Positions 59,640 to 64,000 of a stretch of 64,000 bases of DNA are shown in pieces; within the stretch, counting starts at the first letter, position 1; each line of letters begins with the position of its first letter. The DNA comes from Sclerodactyla briareus. Its lineage: Eukaryota; Echinodermata; Holothuroidea; Dendrochirotida; Sclerodactylidae. Both the position numbers and the translations under genes were made by a program. Location of the stretch: assembly GCA_026419785.1 (NCBI GenBank), contig JAODTK010005509.1, forward strand, positions 248,001 to 312,000, read 5' to 3'. The notes under the pieces were generated by a model. It saw only the letters and a list, made by a program, of their open reading frames with translations, did not search any database and was not told where the DNA came from.

Positions 59640-59865
59640 CGTGCACTATCGATCTAGGAGTATTCGATTCTGTACACCAATTGCGTATCATCAGCTTATT
59701 GATGCATTTCAATACCATGCCCCTTATCATTTCATAGGAGTACATGTTGAAGAGGGTTGGTACAAGGAGTGGCCCCTGCAGAAAAATACCTCGTAAAAAT
59801 TCAAGGACGAGCCACGAGGCTGAGATTGACATAACGGTCACATGAGTACGGCAAAGAGAGTAATC
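59640..59865 (-). mobile_element. LINE reverse transcriptase fragment inside the receptor intron
   Basis: The minus frame 59614-59871 contains LRGIFLQGPLLVPTLFNMYS, then YEMI, which resembles the G-V-x-Q-G-C-x-L-S-P-x-L-F-N-x-Y block of LINE reverse transcriptases with the Q-G-C part altered. Only this block is clear. It lies about 70 bases downstream, in gene sense, of a receptor exon. Confidence 0.5.
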
Positions 59866-59934
59866 TAACAAAGATTAAATTTAGGTGCATCGAAGTGAAC
59901 GAAATCAGAATAGTGGAAAAGGAGAGTAACCTAC

Positions 59935-60107
59935 TCGAAATTGAATTCAAGGTCCATCTCTTCTTCAAACACTTGTTTGACCTGTTTGATGAGTTCCCAG
60001 GAGTCTCCGGAGTATGGGATCGTCACCAGTTCTTCTCTGGTGTACGAAATACGGTCTTTATGATAACGCGTAGATTCCCAGTCTGTTTCCATGAAGAACG
60101 GCGGTTC
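59935..60107 (-). CDS. Ionotropic glutamate receptor exon: start of S1
   Basis: The exon follows the acceptor CTGCAG at 60113-60108 and begins EPPFFMETDW, the counterpart of the L-E-(E/P)-P-(F/Y)-x-M segment that opens S1, the first half of the ligand-binding domain. It continues with SGDSWELIKQVKQVFEEEMD, matching the G-(Y/F)-x-x-D-L-L-x-x-L helix, and LEFNFE, the following strand. The donor is taken as GA|GTAGGT at 59934-59929, leaving phase 2. Length is 173 bp. Joining it in phase 0 to the exon ending LAVP at 60702 gives the natural order K-I-L-A-V-P-E-P-P-F. No defect is seen in this exon. Confidence 0.8.
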
Positions 60108-60701
60108 CTGCAGACGGACGGCAGTCGAGAAATAGGTTATCACGCCTAAATTTGGCACGATCGTATGAGAGTAAGATGATTCTGCATTGACATGTCTTAA
60201 CTTTTAGGTAAATAAGTAAATAAGTGTAAATAGAAGATGTTTGTCCCTTTTTGCCTTTCTTGTTTTCACAGACAGCGCTTGGAACCTTTCTGGGATGGAG
60301 ACGTGAAATGGCGTCTCGGAAGCAGGTTGGGATTGTTCCAGCTCTGTTTCGATATCATCTGAGTATAGTCGTGAAGAGAAGATGAACTATCGCTGGTGCT
60401 CATTCACAAACAGTACGGCCATGGTTCATTGATGTACCTCAATTGACTTCCAGGAAGCATAGAAATAAAAATCAAATCAAATGAAAAATGTTAACATGTA
60501 AAACTTTTGGAGGCGATATAAACTAAGCGATGTACCGGTATGGCTGTCGTGACTTCAGTAAACAGCCAGTTTGGTATATAGTCGACAGGCGGGTGAAGAT
60601 CAGTCGGTAGCTGATGATTTCTTCTAATTAATTGAGAATTAATGAGACTTTGACTAAGTGTCAACTGAACTCTGTAACGCATCATGAATTCGTTGACTTA
60701 C
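60108..60701. other. Receptor intron
   Basis: This is the intron between the S1-start exon and the linker exon, with GTAAGT as donor (60701 leftwards) and CTGCAG as acceptor. No other feature is recognised, apart from GAAGCAGGTTGGGATTG...GATATCATCTGAG (60318-60363), which partly matches 30554-30600. Confidence 0.65.
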
Positions 60702-60839
60702 AGGCACGGCGAGTATTTTGATGTAGTTGGCGTTGGACTGTCTAAACGGCATCAGATATGTCCGCTTACCAGTCTTCCCCGGCCATTTCTTGCCATTAGC
60801 CATCTCCCAACTCTTCACGTCCTGGGTGAAAAATCCGGC
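60702..60839 (-). CDS. Ionotropic glutamate receptor exon: linker to S1
   Basis: The exon lies between the acceptor CCCTTTTCCCAATCCAG and the donor GTAAGT. It reads GFFTQDVKSWEMANGKKWPG, then KTGKRTYLMPF...YIKILAVP, 46 codons. This corresponds to the G-x-W...G-L...W-P-G...P segment and the L-(K/R)-(V/I) strand just before the ligand-binding domain. Its 3' end joins 60107 in phase 0. Its 5' end does not join the preceding recognised exon in frame: that exon leaves TG, and a single extra G at this acceptor would restore W-A-G-F. Either one G is missing from the sequence or a small exon lies between. Confidence 0.75.
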
Positions 60840-61317
60840 CTGGATTGGGAAAAGGGTAAAATTGTTTCGAATCATGGTCGGATACGATTATTTGGTAGCA
60901 CCCCGATATGACTGCAGAACGAAAGGCGGTGAGTGCGAATCCCGTGATAGACAGATCAACTTTCTCGATGTGCCAGTGGGCAAGGCGCACTTCACGAAGA
61001 TGATATCGGGTGTAGGTAAATTGGATAGAACTATGAACGCGCCAAGACGTGGGAACGCACCCATATAGTATCATCAATGACGTCAAATCGTGTACTTGGC
61101 TCCTTACCTTGTAATACTAATTTACGAACCTAGGCGTCTAGCCAACTACGAGAACTGGTTATATGCAATTACTTCTAGCTTCTGCGACTGCTTCCACGGT
61201 TCAAAGAACATGAAACTGCCCTTTTTATAAAGTTTAGCTCTTTTTCCACCTGATATAAACTTTTTGGTTTCCAATCTAGTCCTGCCTGGTCAAAGGAATA
61301 CCAATTAATGATAATCA
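60840..61317. other. Receptor intron, with an S1-like peptide of uncertain meaning
   Basis: On the minus strand, 61010-60905 reads REVRLAHWHIEKVDLSITGF, then ALTAFRSAVI, which looks like the G-K-A-D-L-A-I-x-x-x-x-I-T-x-x-R core of S1. It is in the wrong place in the exon order and duplicates what the terminal exon already encodes, so I do not annotate it as an exon. Confidence 0.4.
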
Positions 61318-61358
61318 ATATAATATATATATATATAATATATATATATATATAATAT

Positions 61359-61434
<76 letters not shown>

Positions 61435-61500
61435 TATATATATTATATTATATATATATATATATAATATATATATATATATTATATATATATATATGTG
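61318..61500. repeat. (TA)n microsatellite with a GT tail, receptor intron
   Basis: About 180 bp of TA with regular AATA or TTAT breaks ends in GTGTGTGTGTGTG at 61498-61510. Confidence 0.95.
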
Positions 61501-61599
61501 TGTGTGTGTGTAATTGAAACACTAGAGAATCTGGATCTTTATATGTCTACAGCATGCCCAACCACTTTTGATAACTGATTCAAAGTCCATCTAATCAGG

Positions 61600-61945
61600 A
61601 TAAATGACGGATGTCATGACCACCTTACTGACTGCAAAAGCTGTGCTTTGCAGATCTAGATTCGATAGTGCCAAATACGCCTTATAGGAATGCATATCTT
61701 GTCTGTCAGAGCCTTCATGATCTTGCTCCTGCACACTTAAAAAAAGCTGTTGGTCTGTAAATCCCCAAAATGAGCTACCAGGTCCTACAGCTAGTCGAAA
61801 GTCATCCGTCGACCGTTCATTCAGCGTAGCCGGCCCCAAGTTATGGGATGCTCTTCCGCATGATACTAGGCGGCTGAGCAATGTTGAATCATTCAAGTCT
61901 GCGTTGAAGACCTATTTATTTAAGAAATCGTTTGATTAACTTATT
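61600..61945 (+). mobile_element. LINE C-terminal fragment, antisense within the receptor intron
   Basis: The plus frame reads LVESHPSTVH, then in the next frame VDRSFSVAGPKLWDALPHDT followed by RRLSNVESFKSALKTYLFKK and a stop (61795-61938). F-S-V-A-x-P-x-L-W-N-x-L-P and L-K-T-Y-L-F are standard ends of jockey/CR1-type LINE proteins. The part to the left is too decayed to assign block by block. Confidence 0.8.
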
Positions 61946-62451
61946 TGTACAACGCCTTTGAGTGTTGCTTTCACAGTATCGTGCGCTTTATCGAGTTTGT
62001 GTACCTGAACCTCAGTAGCTCCATTATTAATTTCAACAAAGATGTTCTTTACCAATTCAATCAACATCGAGACACACCTTTTTGTACTCTCAGAACGTTT
62101 TGATCAAGAGCCGGCACGCACAACGTAGGGAACGCTGAGAAAGGAAACAAGTAACACGTTTCTTGCGTTTCGTGTGTGTATGGGCTTTACGTAACATTGT
62201 TGTAACACACTCAAGTTTTGAAAGATCTCTGTACCAAAATCACCCAGTTGTTAGAGTCGATAAGTCCCTAATGACCAACTATCATTGTTTCGAACATTCC
62301 AGAAACTTCCCAGTAGTCGACTTCGAGTCCCTCGTGTTCATTTTCCCCTTGATCTTATAACTGACCATTACAGTGGCCTACCAAGGATTTCAAATATATA
62401 TATAGGCCTACTTTGAAAAGATCTGGACATTCTTGAGGATGAGCTACTCAC
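61946..62451. other. Receptor intron
   Basis: No feature is recognised apart from a short ATATATATA tract at about 62394-62403. It would belong to the intron that starts at the donor GTGAGT (62451 leftwards). Confidence 0.5.
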
Positions 62452-62558
62452 CAGTTTTGTGCAAACTTGTCTTTCCCCGAGTAAATCTTGATCGTGTAGT
62501 TCACTCTGTCACCATCTTCGTTAAACTGCACAAAGCCTGAGGCACCGAAAAAACTGAT
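62452..62558 (-). CDS. Ionotropic glutamate receptor exon: end of amino-terminal domain
   Basis: The exon reads GASGFVQFNEDGDRVNYTIK, then IYSGKDKFAQN and TG, followed by the donor GTGAGT. G-x-x-G-x-(I/V)-x-F-(N/D)-x-x-G-(D/E)-R is the signature near the end of the amino-terminal domain of ionotropic glutamate receptors, with the following strand N-Y-x-I. Two acceptors are possible, before 62558 or before 62553, because GATCAGATCAG repeats. The upstream tract is T- and C-rich (TTTTACCTTCTTCTCT), as expected for an acceptor. Earlier exons of the amino-terminal domain and the signal peptide were not found between here and the right edge, where a LINE occupies 62780-64000, so they are probably outside the window. 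Confidence 0.8.
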
Positions 62559-62779
62559 CTGATCAGAGAAGAAGGTAAAAATCAAATGGAGAATAATAAT
62601 AACAACAACACTATACTACTATATACCCAGAGAGCCGAAGGCTTATTAATTGCAGCATGTGATCATAACGCCTTTTGGTATCATACAATGCACGATACCG
62701 GAGTGTGGATGGCCAATGCTGAGGCAGTGCCCGGCTGTAGTTGAGTACCTGCGAGGACGGAAGTCCCCGATTAGTATTT
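62559..62779. other. Intron of the receptor, unannotated part
   Basis: A short AATAATAATAACAACAAC tract lies at about 62592-62610. Nothing else is recognised. Confidence 0.45.
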
Positions 62780-64000
62780 GGAGTTTAGTTTAGTTTAGTT
62801 TAGTGAGGAAGGGTCAGGAAGGACATAGTCCTCACGAACGACCCCGAAACCACAACCCCAAAAATACAACGAGCGCCAGAAGCTACATAATTCGCTCACA
62901 ATTTTCGAAGAATAAATCAAGGGCGTTCTTGGAAGCATTCACACTATTAGACTCAACAACATTTTCCGGGAGGCTATTCCAATCGTTGATGACTCTCTGT
63001 GTTTCCGAAGATCCAATATACAGCGAGTACCCCGTCGAGCCTTTAGGTAGTGCCCACGAGTAGTGGTCACAATGGAAAACTCAAAGAAGTCATCGAATGC
63101 CAACCATCAAGTCTAAGGACAAGACCTGGATCAAATCACCCCGAACCCGCCTCAGCTCAATTGAGGTTAGCCCAAGACGCCTGGGTCTTTCCTCGTACGA
63201 GAGATCTCTCGGGCTACTAATAATTTAGTAGCTCTCCTCTGAACATTTTCAATCAACTGCTTATCTTTCACGAAATAAGGGTTCCACACTTGGACTGAAT
63301 ACTCGAGGTTAGGTCTCACTAGTTGCTCGAAGAGTCCGAGAACTATATCCTCATCCAAGAAAGTGAAATGCCGCTTTATAGGGGGACCAGATCCAAATTT
63401 CCTTCCTTGCAGCTTCAGCACACTGCTTAGAGGTTTCAACGAAGCCTCGAAGCACACAACAAAATCTTTTTCCGAGTCCACCACCCGAATATCCTGACCA
63501 GTCACTGAATGAGACATTTCTTATTTTGGGGAATGGCCAATCACGAGACCCCTTTGAAAGTGCAGGTCAATATCATTGCTGAACCATTTTAAACATTCTT
63601 TCCGGACGAAACCTTTTTTCGGTACAACTTTGTGTCGCCTGCAAACTTTTTCACTCTGGATTGCACTGAATTATCAAGATCGTTAATGTAATTCAGAAAC
63701 ATTAGGGGTCCAAGAACCGATCTCTGTGGAACGCCACAAGTGACCTTCTGCCAAGTAGAAGCACAACCGTTAATAACAATCCGTTGGTCCTTGTCATGTG
63801 GCCACCCTCGAATCCACCTGAGGACATTCCGTCAATTCCAAAACTCTCCAATTTGAGCAACAGACGTTTATGGGGAACTTTGTCAAAGGCTTTCTGAAAG
63901 TTCAAGAAGATATTATCAACAGCGTTGCCTCGGTCAACAACATTAATAACATCTTCCATGAATTCTAAAAGATTAGACAAACACGAACGACCTTTTCTGA
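62780..64000 (-). mobile_element. CR1-like LINE, 3' half, running off the window
   Basis: Read from right to left on the minus strand are NLLEFMEDVINVVDRGNAVD, FLNFQKAFDKVPHKRLLLKL and ESFGIDG (63702-63980), the palm block with A-F-D-K-V-P-H. In other frames VPQRSVLGPLMF and a KKF..DTKLYRK-type catalytic region follow (63600-63740). The C-terminus then reads TFLDEDIVLGLFEQLVRPNL, EYSVQVWNPYFVKDKQLIEN and VQRRATKL (63200-63380), and then VIND-W-N-S-L-P-E-N-V-V at about 62975. The 3' end is a CTAAA repeat at 62803-62782. It is the best copy of the family also seen at 7265-7960 and 49200-49335. Frameshifts are present, and the 5' half lies beyond base 64000. Confidence 0.9.

Overview
The window is eukaryotic, animal-type genomic DNA. 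It is mostly transposon remnants and tandem repeats, with one recognisable host gene. There are no operons or bacterial signals. The gene is split by GT-AG introns and reads as an ionotropic glutamate receptor. The repeat set is CR1/jockey-like and other LINE fragments, a Penelope-like element with a GIY-YIG domain, tRNA-derived SINEs, short DNA-transposon derivatives and very long TA/GT microsatellites. That set fits a marine invertebrate. The TGACCT-rich repeats and the foldback-like structure make an echinoderm or another invertebrate deuterostome my best guess, but this is a weak inference from repeat style, not a species identification.

Layout. 1-490 is a 29-bp minisatellite cut by the window edge. 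2745-3890 is a 49-bp nested minisatellite. 5875-6870 is a ~1 kb inverted repeat whose arms are themselves tandem repeats. 7265-15590 holds LINE remnants, one of them a fairly long plus-strand reverse transcriptase remnant at 14050-15590. 17388-18475 and 23545-23780 are patches of one ~56-bp satellite. Two diverged direct copies of a long non-coding segment follow (18985-22665 and 24850-29530). 33084-36615 is the Penelope-like element, bracketed by TA microsatellites. 37900-54420 is a patchwork of LINE fragments in both orientations with one tRNA-SINE and several short repeats.

The gene lies on the minus strand between about 62558 and 55224, with its 5' part beyond or hidden in the right side of the window. 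Recognisable exons encode the end of the amino-terminal domain (62452-62558), the linker to S1 (60702-60839), the start of S1 (59935-60107), and a large terminal exon with the end of S1, M1, the M2 loop, M3, S2, M4 and a short tail (55224-56350). At least one S1 exon is not found. The receptor is divergent: the usual SYTANLAAF gate motif is replaced and the side-chain-pocket residues of S2 differ, while the Arg and Glu that hold the ligand's alpha groups appear kept. Frame is broken by single-base indels in or near short homopolymers, which look more like assembly errors than gene death.

Apart from this gene nothing in the window is convincingly host protein-coding. Most open frames are repeat translations or chance. 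Coordinates of repeats and exons were read by eye and may be off by a few bases to tens of bases.
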